This document shows positions 46,181 through 57,781 of a stretch of 64,000 bases of DNA, one piece after another; position 1 is the first letter of the stretch; every line of letters begins with the position of its first letter. This DNA is from Eriocheir sinensis. Taxonomy: Eukaryota; Arthropoda; Malacostraca; Decapoda; Varunidae. Both the position numbers and the translations under genes were made by a program. Below the pieces are notes generated by a model that worked only from the letters and a program-made list of their open reading frames with translations, did not search any database and was not told the DNA's origin. The stretch lies in assembly GCF_024679095.1 (NCBI RefSeq), contig NC_066516.1:2073958-2137957 (forward strand). The letters run 5' to 3'.

Positions 46181-46845
46181 CCCTCTCGTGCATGATGACG
46201 CTCAAAGGGTAAAAGGTCCTGGCGCACGATGATGCAAAACGTGTCATAAAAGTTAAAAAATTGATTAATAATTAAGTTTTCGGTGAAAGTGCGTCAAATT
46301 TGGGAGTGTCATTTGTTGGGATAAGTTTCTTAATGGTAGCATATGGCAACCTTCCTTAGGAGCGTAGATGAGGAGCTTTGAGCAATTTTTATTTGTTAGC
46401 CTACTCTGACGGGAGGAAAAAATAGTTTTCTTGGCGTAACTTGGGAACTAATAGGCGTATGAGGATTTTGAGGATACCATAAAAATCCTTACTAAATTCT
46501 GCTTTGAAACATATATTCGGCTAAAAAGTTGGCCCACAAAATTTCAAGCTAGCGAGTGGGGAAGAATTGGTACTTAGGATTTATTGTCAATAATACTCTA
46601 TACGGAGACTTGAAACGAGTTTGTATTGTTTATATATATTTTTCTCTATTTTTATTTGTGCATTATCTAGTACAAGTCTTTATGAAGCCATTGATACCAA
46701 ATTTATTAGGGTATGATATATGTGTGAGGGTAAAATACGTGCAGGAAGGTAGAGTATTGCGTCAGAAAAAAAAGGCTGGTCGGGCCTGAGAAATGCATGA
46801 TGAGTGGAACAAAAACTTATTGGAAACTTACGGTGTGCGAGAGGG
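46181..46845. mobile_element. piggyBac-like MITE PB3
   Basis: TTAA (46177-46180) CCCTCTCGTGCATGATG at the left; at the right the inverted CCCTCTCGCACACCGTAAG ends at TTAA (46846-46849), which is also the left TTAA of PB2 copy 2. 665 bp with no coding region. Confidence 0.87.
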
Positions 46846-46849
46846 TTAA

Positions 46850-47695
46850 CCCTTTCACGCACCATGACGCGATTCACGTCAAAACGGAATCTTCTACATC
46901 TGAGCGTTTGACTCAAATTGGGTCAAAACATTTTTAAAAATTCACCAAAAATAAAGTATCTCTCAGAATCGCTTCAACATTTTTCGCATCAAAGATCCAA
47001 GCTAGACCTATAAAATAAACTAATCCTCAACTCTCTCGTGCTGTTGGATTTGAAGTGATAATTGTCCGTGGCATAGTTGCCTCTCAGCAGGCAGCCTGTG
47101 AGCGTGGGCTGTCGTCCTTTTAAATTGTGTCCGGAGCCTGGTAAGCCTAGATTACAGTTGTCAGACAAAATTGGTGAAATTTATTCTTACCTCTGATGTA
47201 AAGTGATCGTGCCGTGATACAATTTTTTTTTTTTTATTCGCAGGGACCAGTAACTGTTACTGTTAGAAAATATGGCTAAGAAATTATCAAGTGAAGAGAT
47301 TTTGAGACCCGTTTGTACAGAGCATGATGATGATTCTCATGAAAGTGATGGTGATGATGGAAAAAGTGAAAAAAAAACTCCAGCAGAATGTTTGGGAGAG
47401 AGACTTAGTGATATTTATTATGATTATTATTGCGTCTGGCGAAGCTCTTCCAGACAGCAAATAGGTGTGCTAATAGTCATGTTTGTTATTATTATCAAAA
47501 CTCTATTCCAGACAAAACTGATTTCTATTTTGACTGCTTTGACCTGCCCGTTGTGTTTTGTTTGCTGCCCTTGAGCTGTTTCTTTTACTGGAGAGAACAG
47601 GATAGATAGAAAAATATAGTTTTCCTCCATTTTCTCAAGAACTTCTGGTCGTATGAAAAATCCAATGATAGTGTTGGAATCCTCATAAATCCCCA
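46850..47695 (+). mobile_element. piggyBac-like element PB2, copy 2 (3'-truncated)
   Basis: Intact TTAA and CCCTTTCACGCACCATGACG terminus. It matches 31246-32058 almost base for base, then is cut by a TTTA-rich stretch, losing the right terminus. Confidence 0.9.
47272..47574 (+). pseudogene. PB2 transposase N-terminal fragment, copy 2
   Basis: Same frame as 31655-31912, beginning MAKKLSSEEILRPVCTEHDD, with one substitution in the first 20 residues. It extends 14 residues longer because an indel near the end changes the stop. Catalytic core absent. Confidence 0.68.
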
Positions 47696-47696
47696 A

Positions 47697-47764
47697 ATGT
47701 ATTCATTAATTTATTTATGTATTTATTTTTATTTATATATTTATTTATTTATTTATTTATTTTT
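47697..47764. repeat. TTTA-rich simple sequence
   Basis: Degenerate (TTTA)n. A second run lies at 48066-48088, on the other side of the SINE, so the SINE probably entered a TTTA array. Confidence 0.9.
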
Positions 47765-47767
47765 TGC

Positions 47768-48066
47768 TGCCTGTAGCACCGGTAGGTTGTCTTGAGGGGC
47801 CTCTTCAATGACCCCGGCCCTTTGGTGGAGCAGGTAAATTTTATTTATTGTGGCTGCTGTGCTATATAACTTTCTTGGCCCATGCTGCCCCCTGGTGCTC
47901 CACTTGAATTGTTGCTGAAGTTAGGATTGATTGAAGATCTTGGCAGCATGTGGGTAATCTTTCACCACTCGGCGATGGCCTGAAAAATCAGCGTATTTTG
48001 GTGGGACACGAACTTAGGTCCATGGGCTCACCAAGTCCACACACTGACCACTCAGCCACTGCCGTT
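47768..48066 (-). mobile_element. SINE S1, minus-strand copy
   Basis: On the minus strand: A box TGGCTGAGTGGTCAGTG, B box AAGTTCGTGTCCC, body TTTTTCAGGCC...GCCGAGTGG, ACCCACATGCTGCC, then a diverged 3' part. It is the most diverged of the five copies. Confidence 0.83.
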
Positions 48067-48831
48067 TATTTATTTATTTATTTTTTTTACAACAAAGGAA
48101 GCAGCTCAAGGGCACAAAAAAAGGAAACAATAATAAAAAAGCCCGCTACTCGCAGCTCCTAAAAAAAAAGAATCAAAAGAGGTGGCCGAAAGAGAGGTCA
48201 ATATTGGGAGGAGAGGTGTCCTGATACTCTCCTCTTGAAAGAGTTGAAGTCGTAGGCAGGAGGAAATACAGATGAAGGAAGATTGTTCCAGAGTTTACCA
48301 GCGTGAGGGATGGAAGAGTGAAGATGCTGGTTAACTCTTGCATAAGGGGTTTGGACAGTTTAGAGATGAGCATGAGTAGAAAGTCGTGTGCAGTGGGGCC
48401 GCGGGAGGGGGGGAGGCATGCAGTTAGCAAGTTCAGAAGAGCAGTCAGCGTGAAAATAGCGATAGAAGATAGAAAGAGAGGCAACATCGCGATGGAATTT
48501 AAGAGGTAGAAGACTATCAGTAGTAGGAGGAGAGCTGATGAGACGAAGAGTCTTAGACTCCATTCTGTCCAGAAGAGCTGTGTGAGTGGAGCCCCCCCAC
48601 AAGTGAGATGTGTACTCCATACGAGGGTGGACAAGGCCCCTGTATATGGATAGCAACTGCGCGGGGGAGAAGAACTGGCGGAGACGGTACAGAACGCCCA
48701 ACCTCGAGGAAGCTGATTTAGCGAGAGAGGAGATGTGAAGTTTCCAGTTGAGATTTTGAGTTAAGGATAGACCGAGGATGTTTAGTGTTGAAGAAGGTGA
48801 CAGCTGAGTGTTGTCGAAGAATAGGGGATAA

Positions 48832-49837
48832 GGCTGGATTCACACGAGCCACTTTTTAGTGGTCAGTGGCCGCCACAAAATAATGGTCAAAATAGAACAA
48901 ACACATCTCAGTGGGTGGATGCACACGGGCCACTTTTTTGTGGTCACCACAAAACGGTGGAGAGTTGTGGCGGGCGGAGCCATTTTCTGACCATGCCACT
49001 GTTGCCGGCCACAGTGGCCGGGGATAGAGACCGTTGTTTCAAATGGCAGCGTGCACACGAGCCACTATCGGTGGCCACCACCCTGCCACCCGCCGCTTTC
49101 CCTCTGTCTCAACACTTGAACACCTGAATTTTAACTGTCATAATGATGTATAAGTATGACCTTCACGCATAACTTGTGCTCAGGATATAACGGATAAGCT
49201 CATATGCTTTCATAACTAATGTTTTATTTTGTTTCACAGTTTTGCATATTAATTTATTCTGGTATGGATTAATTACTGAATGTGGTAGTTTTATTTACCC
49301 GGAAGTAGAAAGGGGAAAATGTTATGTAACTGCAAAGACTGCTGAGTTATGTCAATAAATTACATCTAATGTGACTTAATATTCTTCATGTTCAGTCTTA
49401 TATTAAAATTACCGCAAGTCTCTCTTCTACTGGGACACAATTCCTCATGTTGATATCCTGCCGTGTTATACGTGGACCAATTATTGTCATAAGATGATTA
49501 AACCTATCCTGTGACCTCCTGAAGTAGTAAAAAAATTATCGTGTTCCTTTAGCTCTGTAAATAATGTGTGGAATGCTACATGCAGTAGTTTGTTGCAAAG
49601 TATATATGGGGTGAATCCATGGCAGTACTTTCTTCAGCACTTTTTGCCAAGTAAGCACAGACAGCTGCTGCCTCTATGAGATCCATAACCCCACGTGCTG
49701 ACCTCATTAGTGGCCGCCATTGAGTGGCTCGTGTGCATGGTGCACCTACCCACCATTTTTCGTGGCGACCATTTTTTGTGGTGGCCACTTTTTGTGGCAG
49801 CCACTGACCACTAAAAGTGTCTTGTGTGAACCCAGCC
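48832..49837. mobile_element. Harbinger-like MITE, 1006 bp
   Basis: TIRs of about 49 bp begin GGCTGGATTCACACGAG and, inverted, GGCTGGGTTCACACAAG, flanked by TAA (48829-48831 and 49838-49840). The related LINE at 7121-7140 shows the empty site GGGGATAATTG with one TAA. Near both ends are repeated GTGGCCGCCAC / GGTGGCCAC words. No transposase. Confidence 0.95.
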
Positions 49838-50296
49838 TAAGTGTTTGGAAGATTGTGTCGAGTTGATAGGTGGAGAAATTGAGTTTTTGAGGCATTGAAG
49901 GACACAAGGTTCCTTCTACCCCAATCAGAAATGATAGCAAGGTCTGAGGTTAAGCGTTCTGCAGCCTCCAGTCTGGAGTCGTGTACTTCCTGTTGTGATG
50001 GCCTTCTATTGAAAGAAGTTGAATATTGCAAAGTGGAGTCGTCGGCGTATGAGTGGACAGGACAGTTTGTTATGGAAAGAAGATCATTGATGAATAACAG
50101 GAAGAGAGTGGGTGATAGGACAGAACCCTGTGGAACACCACTGTTGACAGGTTTAGGGGACCGTCTACCACCGCAGAGATAGAACGTCTGGAAAGGAAAC
50201 TGGAGATAAAGGAACAGAGAGAGGGATAGAATCTAAAAGAGGGCAGTTTAGAAAACAAAGACTTGTGCCAGACTCTATCGAAGGCTTTCGATATGT

Positions 50297-50650
50297 CTAG
50301 TGCAATAGAGAAAGTTTCACTGAAACGGCTAAGAGAGGATGACCAAGAAGATCGCCAGTAGAACGCCCCTTGTGGAACCGATACTGGTGATCAGATAGAA
50401 GTTTAGAAGTGGAAAGGTGCTTTTGAATCTTTCGGTTAAAGATTGATTCAAAAGCTTTAGATAGACAGGAAAGTAAAGCTATAGAGCGGTAGTTTGAGGG
50501 ATTGGAACGGTCACCCTTCTTAGGCACAGGCTTTATGAAGGCGTACTTCCAGCAGGAAGGAAAGGTTGATGTTGATGGGCAGAGACGAAAGAGTTTGACC
50601 AGGCAGGGTGTCAGCACAGAAGCACAGTTTTTAAGGACAATAGGAGGCAC
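50297..50650 (-). pseudogene. LINE E reverse transcriptase, N-terminal part
   Basis: 118 codons with FIKPVPKKGDRSNPSNYRSI, SKAFESIFNRKIQKHL and LLSDHQYRFHKGRSTGDLL (usually QYGFRKGRST). The frame breaks at the next motif near 50300. It continues leftwards in other frames to the YADDS motif. Confidence 0.88.
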
Positions 50651-51067
50651 TCCATCAGGCCCATAAGCCTACTGAGAGTTGAGGCCAGAGAGGGCATAGA
50701 AAACATCATTATGAAGAATCTTAATAACAGGCATGAAGGAGTCAGAGGGGGAATGAGTAGAAGGAATATGCCCAGAATCGTCCAGGGTGGAGTTCTTACA
50801 GAAAGTCTGAGAGAAGAGTTCAGCCTTAGAGGTAGATGAGACTGCGGTGCTGCTGTCAGGGATAAAGAGGAGGGAAAGAGGAAGAAGTGAAATTGGAGGA
50901 GATATTTTTGGCTAGGTGCCAGAAGTCCCGGGAAGAATTAGATAAAGCAAGGTGTTGACATTTTCTATTGATGAAAGAGGTTTTGGTAAGTCGGAGAATA
51001 GATTTGGCACAATTCCGGGCTGAAATGTAAAGTTCATGATTAGTAGGAGCTGCCTCTCTATCTTTAA

Positions 51068-52462
51068 CCCTTTCATGGCTAAACGCTCGCAGCGAGCGTT
51101 AGGCGTATTTGCTGGTGGTGCTAAACGCTTGCTGTGAGCTCCAACCGCACTCAAATCTCCCGCGTATGAGAGTGTTCCAACAATATTTCTCACAACACAG
51201 GATTGCCAATTGAGTGGGTTTTCCACTAAATTTGGTGGAAAATCATGTCAGCCTAGCGCAGAAAATCTACGGACGAGCAACTGGTGGATGTTGTTGTCCA
51301 ATATAGCGGCATTTTTGCATAGCTTCACCTATCACATGACTGATATTTTGACCAATTAGTTGTAAATTTTGCAGTTGGCAATACTACCTTGCCAGCACCC
51401 CATCATCAAGAGATCTACAGTAGTTGCCATACGGCTGACCATCGCGCACGTATAAATGTACGTCTTCACAGGCAACACCCCCTGAACGTGCCTGTACTTT
51501 CGCAGGAGAGGATTACATTACCGAATCGTATAGATCTTGGCCTCCTCTTTCCAATGGTGTTTTTGTTTTTTTAGCTGTGATGAATAGTTTTTGAGATACA
51601 GAGGTTAAAAGAGCGAGCACTAGCGCCACTTGCTGGTGGTGCTAGAAGCTCGCTGCGAGTGCTAGTTGCACTCACAGCAAAAAAAAAAAAAACTGAACAT
51701 GCCTGTACGTTCGCAGGATAGGCTTACATAACCAAATCTTATTGATCTTGGCCTCTCTTTCCAATGGTGTTTATGTTTTGTAGCTGTGATGAATAGTTTT
51801 TGAGATATTGCGATTAACCCTTTCATTGCTAAACGTTTGCAGCAGGCGTTAGGCGTATTTGCTGGTGGCACTAAATGCTCGCTGCGAGCTCCACCCACAC
51901 TCAAATCTCCCGCGTATGAGAGTGTTCCAACAGTAATTCTCACAACACAGGATTGCCAATTGAGTGGATTTCACTAAATTTGGTGGATGTTCATGCCCAA
52001 TATAGCGGCATTTTTGCATAGCTTCACCTATCACCTGACTGATTCTTTGACCAAATAGTTGTAAATATTGCAGTTGGCAATACTCCCTTGCCTGAATCTG
52101 AAGAAAAGATGTCTGCAGTTCCCTCAGTATGGCTGATCATCACGCACGCACCGACGTAAGTGTTAACATTTAACACTCCCTGAACATGCATGTACGTTCG
52201 CAAGAGAGGCATACATAACCAACTCCTATAGATCTGGACCTACTCTTTCCAATGGTGTTTTTGGTTTTTAGCTGTGATGAATAGTTTTTGAGATACAGAG
52301 GTTAAAAGAGACCCCCCATTGGGCTCCCCGACTGCGTCTGAGGGGATAGTCACGTCCGCACCGCGCGCAAGGAAAGGGTTAAAAGAGATCCCCTTCCCCC
52401 GCTGGGGTGCCCGAGTGCGCCTGAGGGAATAGTCTCGTTGCGAGCGCTTAGCAATGAAAGAG
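51068..52462. mobile_element. piggyBac-like MITE Z, host copy with nested Z
   Basis: Outer TTAA at 51064-51067 and 52463-52466 lie in LINE E. The outer copy runs from CCCTTTCATGGC and ends ...GCAATGAAAGAG. It is irregular: 51605-51813 repeats part of the unit. A complete second Z (51818-52378) sits at an internal TTAA. Confidence 0.82.
51818..52378. mobile_element. piggyBac-like MITE Z, nested in Z
   Basis: TTAA (51814-51817) CCCTTTCATTGC ... GGAAAGGG TTAA (52379-52382). The downstream flank AAGAGATCCCC continues the outer copy's internal sequence (usual form GAGGTTAAAAGAGACCCC), which fixes the target as the internal TTAA. Confidence 0.88.
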
Positions 52463-53189
52463 TTAATAGCACGAGAACAAGCATGATTAAACCATGGCTT
52501 TTTAGCATGAGGAGTAGAAAAAGAACGTGGAATGTATGCCTCCATTCCAGAGACAATCACCTCTGTTATTCGCTGGGCACACACAGCGGGGTCTCTCTCC
52601 TGGAAGCAGTAATCATTCCACGGGAAATCGGAAAACTACATCCTCAGGTCCTCCCAACGAGCTGAAGCAAAATGCCAGAAGCATCGCCTCTTTGGTGGGT
52701 CCAGAGGATGTACAGGAGCGATAGGACAGGATACAGAAATAAGGTTATGATCGGAGGAGCCCAACGGAGAGAACAGTTTGACAGAGTAAGCAGAAGGGTT
52801 AGAGGTAAGGAAGAGGTCTAGTATGTTGGGTCTGTCTCAAAGATGGTCGGGAATATGTGAAGGTGCTGAACCAACTGCTCTACTGTAGGTTGTTGAGGAG
52901 AGCAAAGTTGTAGGCTTGTTCACCAGGCTGGTCAGTGAAAGAGGATGAAAGCCAGAGCTGGTGGTGAACATTGAAATCTCCCAAGATGGAGATTTCAGCG
53001 AAGGGAGAGTGAGTCAAGATTGATTTCAATGTGTAATGACGTCTTAGAAATTTAGCTTAGAGAGAAGGGTGCCTGTCAGTTCTCAAATATGTAATAAAAA
53101 ACTCTTTAAACAGTAATCTCTTCCCCCTTCCTTTTCATAAAATAATGTGTCCTCTTACATTTACAATAATAATCATTATCAGACAGCTC

Positions 53190-54777
53190 CATAATGGGGG
53201 TGGTCAGAAATGATGCTGTAAATAACCAATCAGTCAATGGATGCATAGGCCACAGGGGTGCGTCACCTTGCTCACCCTACAACCCCAAACCTGGGGGCTC
53301 CTCTGGGCAAGTCTCCATGCAGGCCCCTGTCCCATCCCAAGTACTTCATGCCAGGATCTATTGACTTGTTTAAACCACATACTCTGTGGGTGTCCCTTTG
53401 GCCTCCTCCACTCGGGGATGTCTCTTACAGATACATCTCAGTGAGCAGGGACGGCTTCTGGGTAGTGTGCCACACGTTCATATAGCTTGAGTTGCTGTTG
53501 ACAAACTACGCAGGTAATAGAGGTCAAATCAGTCTCACTGAGCAGTCACTGGTTTGACACAAAGTCATTCCAGCGATATCCTTTGATTCAAGTGATGGGG
53601 CAAGGATGCAATCCTGCCTCAACCCCACATTCACAGGAAAGAAGCTATACATACACCCCACACACATACTTTACAGCACTTTCCGTCCTAGAGTACAGGC
53701 CAATCAATAGAATAGTGGTTCCTGCAGAAATCCCATTGAGTTGCAGGAGATCCCAGAGTGCCTCACAATACACTTAATCAGACACCTTAAGATCGACATA
53801 GGCTGCAAGCATCCCGTCGAAACTCACATTGGCATTCCACCAGTACGTGAGGCGCCAGGATATGATCAATTGGCGACTTGCCAGACATGAACCAGGACTG
53901 CTGAGGTCTCTGCAGCTTCAGCAGCTGGTTGCAAATTTGCATCAATAATAAATGGCAAGCACCTTTCCTGGTAGACTCAGCAGTGCAATACCACTGTAGG
54001 TGGCAACAGGCAAAGACGTGAAAACAAAAAAAAAAAAAAAAAAGTTGTAGCAGTCCTGGTGGCATCCCCTTTCCCTTTCCAGATGAGGATGACCAGCCCC
54101 ATCTTGCAGTCAGGAGGAATGGCACCAGATTGCCATACAACAGTTTATACTGCATGCAACCCATGGATCATGACCTCACCTCCAGCTCTGAGCAGCTCCA
54201 CACAGATGTCACAGATACCAGGTGCCTCTCCACCCTCAACTTTGCCACAACCTCTCTGACCTCATCAAGAGAGGCTTTCATTGATGGGGACCAACATCTG
54301 CCACCTGCAGTCCAGTGGCTGGAAGCTGCCTACTTGTAGGGTCTGGGTTGCACAACTGCTCAGAGTACTCAACCCAATTAGCCCTCCACCCATCCATGTC
54401 CAACACAAGACAGCTATCTGCTGTTCCGATAGTTCTAACCCATGAGGAAGGCTAGGAGAGGAGCTTCTTCAGGGCCTTCGATCTCCTCAGTGAGACTCCT
54501 GACACACTTCTCCTTGTTTCTCCTCAGAAGAGCTATTGTCCTACATGACAGACCCCTATATTGGTCCTGATTCCCAGCAAGCCTGGCAGTGCGACTCTCC
54601 TCAATATTCTCCAGCTTCTCTGCCAGGGCAAATCCACTCTTAGACATTGGGTCCTCTCCACTGCACTCCTTGACAGTTTGAAGAGTTTCACGTTTGAAGG
54701 TATCCCACAGTTCTACAGGGTTCTCAAGGATGCTGAACACGTTGAACCAATTTGAAACTATCGCTGCATACTCTTGA

Positions 54778-54778
<1 letters not shown>
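53190..54778 (-). pseudogene. RTE-type LINE remnant
   Basis: Minus-strand pieces include SKSGFALAEKLENIEESRTA and ARLAGNQDQYRGLSCRTIA (pre-RT linker, 54740-54435) and LLMQICNQLLKLQRPQQSWF, KSPIDHILAPHVLVE (RT fingers, 54164-53787). Farther left is decayed C-terminal sequence. These phrases are characteristic of the RTE clade common in arthropods and molluscs. Many stops; an (A)n-like run at 54028-54046 interrupts it. Confidence 0.8.

Positions 54779-54812
<34 letters not shown>
54779..54812. repeat. (GA)n microsatellite
   Basis: 17 GA units next to the LINE F fragment, the same junction as at 22150. Confidence 0.95.
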
Positions 54813-54814
<2 letters not shown>

Positions 54815-54815
<1 letters not shown>

Positions 54816-54885
54816 TACATGGAAATTCAGACCACATAAACACTATGGTCCAGACTAGGTGATCTGTCCTTAAACCTAATAGTGA
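54815..54885 (-). mobile_element. LINE family F, 3' end fragment
   Basis: About 70 bp matching 56103-56175 (TTACATGGAAATTCAGACC form). Very short 5'-truncated copy. Confidence 0.75.
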
Positions 54886-55603
54886 AGCAGATAAGTGAAA
54901 CAATCATTCATATGGTGATGCAATCATGAAATTTGGTACATGTATTCTTCAAACCTCACTTTCAAAGCACATACCGCTGGCCACGCAAAAATTCAAGATG
55001 GCCGACTCATCTGACTGAGCCCTACTGTTATGGGTCAGATAATTGGAAGAAAAAAGACAAAAATACTGTCCATAGTAAGTGAAGATAATTTTGTCCAAAG
55101 CAGTTGCATATTAGACTTTAACTAAAATGGCGTCCAAGATGGCCACCGTTAAAGACAAATTTTGTGATATCTTGGCTATTAATAGAGCTAGACTAGTCAT
55201 GTATTGGATATCCGCATCCGCATCCACGGAACATCCGCATAATTTTTCACATCCGCATCCGCATCTGCTTTTCTGATAAATGAAACATCCGCATCCGAAT
55301 TTGTGCTGAAATAAACATTCGCATCTCCATCCACACCACACAAAGAGGATGTTGCAGATATATTTCATTCATTAGAGTCAAAGACTTTGAGATCACAATG
55401 CAGACTACAGAGTACAGAGCTTGCAAAGTTGAAGAAAATTAATTAATGCTTGCTAATTTTCTCCTAAAATTACACCTTCTATTCATTTCCTTTCAAATCT
55501 ACTAAACCTAATGTGTCAAGAATTTTCCGGAAGTGCAGAAGGAAGGAGATTATTTTACATAGTAACTATGTAGTATGTATGTATCACGTAAATTTGTAAA
55601 AGT
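54886..55603. other. No gene seen; ATCCGC repeats
   Basis: AT-rich sequence with degenerate (ATCCGC)n at about 55207-55335. Otherwise nothing recognised. Confidence 0.6.
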
Positions 55604-56096
<493 letters not shown>

Positions 56097-56877
56097 AGAT
56101 TTACATAGAATTACATAGAAAATCAGACCACACAGACCCCATGGTCCAGACTAGGTGGTCTGTCCTTAAACCTAAGTGATTCTACATTAATCAGAAGGCT
56201 CCAAAACGTTGCATTTCAACTCTAGTTAATATTAAGTTGAAGGAAGTGACGGTCGAGCTTGTTTTTGAAGGAGTCAATCGTGTTACACTGGACCACTGAT
56301 GGTGGGAGCTTATTCCATTCTCGCATTACAACGTTGGTGAAGAAAAATTTGGTGCAGTCTGAATTTACTTGTCTACATTTGAGTTTTATGCCATTGTTCC
56401 TCGTTCGCAAAGTGTCATCGATCATAAACAATGTTGATCTGTCTACATTCGTAAAACCATTAAGTATTTTAAAACATTCGATCATTTTTCCTCGGAGGCG
56501 ACGTTTCTCGAGAGAGAACATGTTAAGGGTGGAAAGCCTTTCTTCGTAGGATTTGTTGCGCAAGGAAGGGATCATTTTTGTTGCCCGACGCTGAACACCT
56601 AATTTAGCAATGTCCTTTGCATGGTGGGGAGACCAAAACTGTACCACATATTCCAAGTGGGGTCTGACTAAACTATTGTAGAGTGGAAGTATTACATCTT
56701 TCCTCTTGAATAAAAAGTTTCGTTTAATAAAGCCCAACATTCTGTTCGCTTTATTTGCTGCATTGATGCATTGCTGTGAGAATTTGAGGTTTGACGCGAT
56801 TTTGATCCCCAAGTCCTTAACGCATTGAATGCTTCTGAGTTTAACGCCGCGCATTTTGTAATCGAACTTCTTATTAA
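56097..56877 (-). mobile_element. LINE family F, 5'-truncated copy with RT C-terminus
   Basis: A 223-codon frame (56222-56893), of which codons up to 56877 are LINE. It has KLRSIQCVKDLGIKIASNLK, YNSLVRPHLEYVVQFWSPHH, RRATKMIPSLRNKSYEERL and a C-terminal MREWNKLPPSVV. This is RT thumb and tail only, CR1/Jockey-like. The 3' UTR begins at GATTTACATAG. It is interrupted or cut at 56878 by piggyBac MITE Z, and nothing of the LINE is seen beyond 60915. Confidence 0.88.
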
Positions 56878-56954
56878 CCCTTTCCTTGCGCACGGTGCGG
56901 ACACGACTATCCCCTCAGGTGCAGTCTCGCAGCCCAATGGGGTGTCTCTTTTAA

Positions 56955-57565
56955 CCCTTTCATTGCTAAACGCTCGCAGCGAGCGTTAGGCATATTTGCT
57001 GATGGCGCTAAACGCTCGCTGCGAGCTCCACCCGCACTCAAATTTCCCGTGTATGAGAGTGTTCCAACACTAATTTTCACAACACAGGATTGCCAATTGA
57101 GTGGGTTCTTCACTAAATTTGGTGGAAAATCATATCAGCCCAGCGTGGCAAATCTACGGACAAGTAACTGGTGGATGTTCTTGCCCAATATAGCGGCATT
57201 TTTGCATAGCTTCGCCTATCACCTGACTGATTCTTTGACCAAACAGTTGTAAGTATTGCAGTTGGCAATACTCCCTTGCCAGAGTCTGAAGGAGAGATGT
57301 CCCCAGCTCCCTCAATATGGCTGATCATCACGCACGCACCGACGTAAGTGTTAACATTCAACACTCCCTGAACGTGCATGTATGTTCCCAAGAGAGGCAT
57401 ACATAACCAACTCCTATAGATCTGGACCTCCTCATTCCAGTGGTGTTTTTGGTTTTTAGCTGTGATGAATAGTTTTTGAGATACAGAGGTTAAAAGAGAC
57501 CCCCCATTGGGCTGCCCGACTGCGCCTGAGGGGATAGTCGGCGTCAAGACCGCGCAAGTAAAGGT
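56955..57565. mobile_element. piggyBac-like MITE Z, nested in Z
   Basis: TTAA (56951-56954) CCCTTTCATTGC ... with TTAA at 57566-57569. The right terminus is slightly decayed (AAAGGT). The host flanks (GTCTCTT and CCACTGTATCTC) are Z sequence, so the target is Z's internal TTAA. Confidence 0.9.
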
Positions 57566-57781
57566 TTAACCACTGTATCTCAAAAACTTTTCATCACAGC
57601 TAAAAACCAAAAACACTATTGGAAAGAGGAGATCCAGATCTGTACATGCACGTTCATGGAGTGTTGAATGTTAACACTTACGTCGGTGCGTGCAGGATGA
57701 TCAGCCATATTGAGGGAACTGCAGACATCTCTCCTTCAAATTCTGGCAAGGGAGTATTGCCAACTGCAATATTTACAACTA

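Larger units (their letters stand above)
48088..53020 (-). mobile_element. Jockey/CR1-like LINE E, interrupted twice
   Basis: Same family as 6376-7416. Minus-strand order: endonuclease end (about 53020-52720, with FNVHHQLWLSSSF), linker (52584 onward, KKPWFNHACSRAINSF), RT fingers (50650-50297; FIKPVPKKGDRSNPSNYRSI), YADDS motif (about 50045) and the C-terminal thumb (48701-48173), then a T-rich 3' end at 48080. It is cut by a Harbinger MITE (48832-49837) and a piggyBac cluster (51068-52462). Several frameshifts. Confidence 0.9.
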
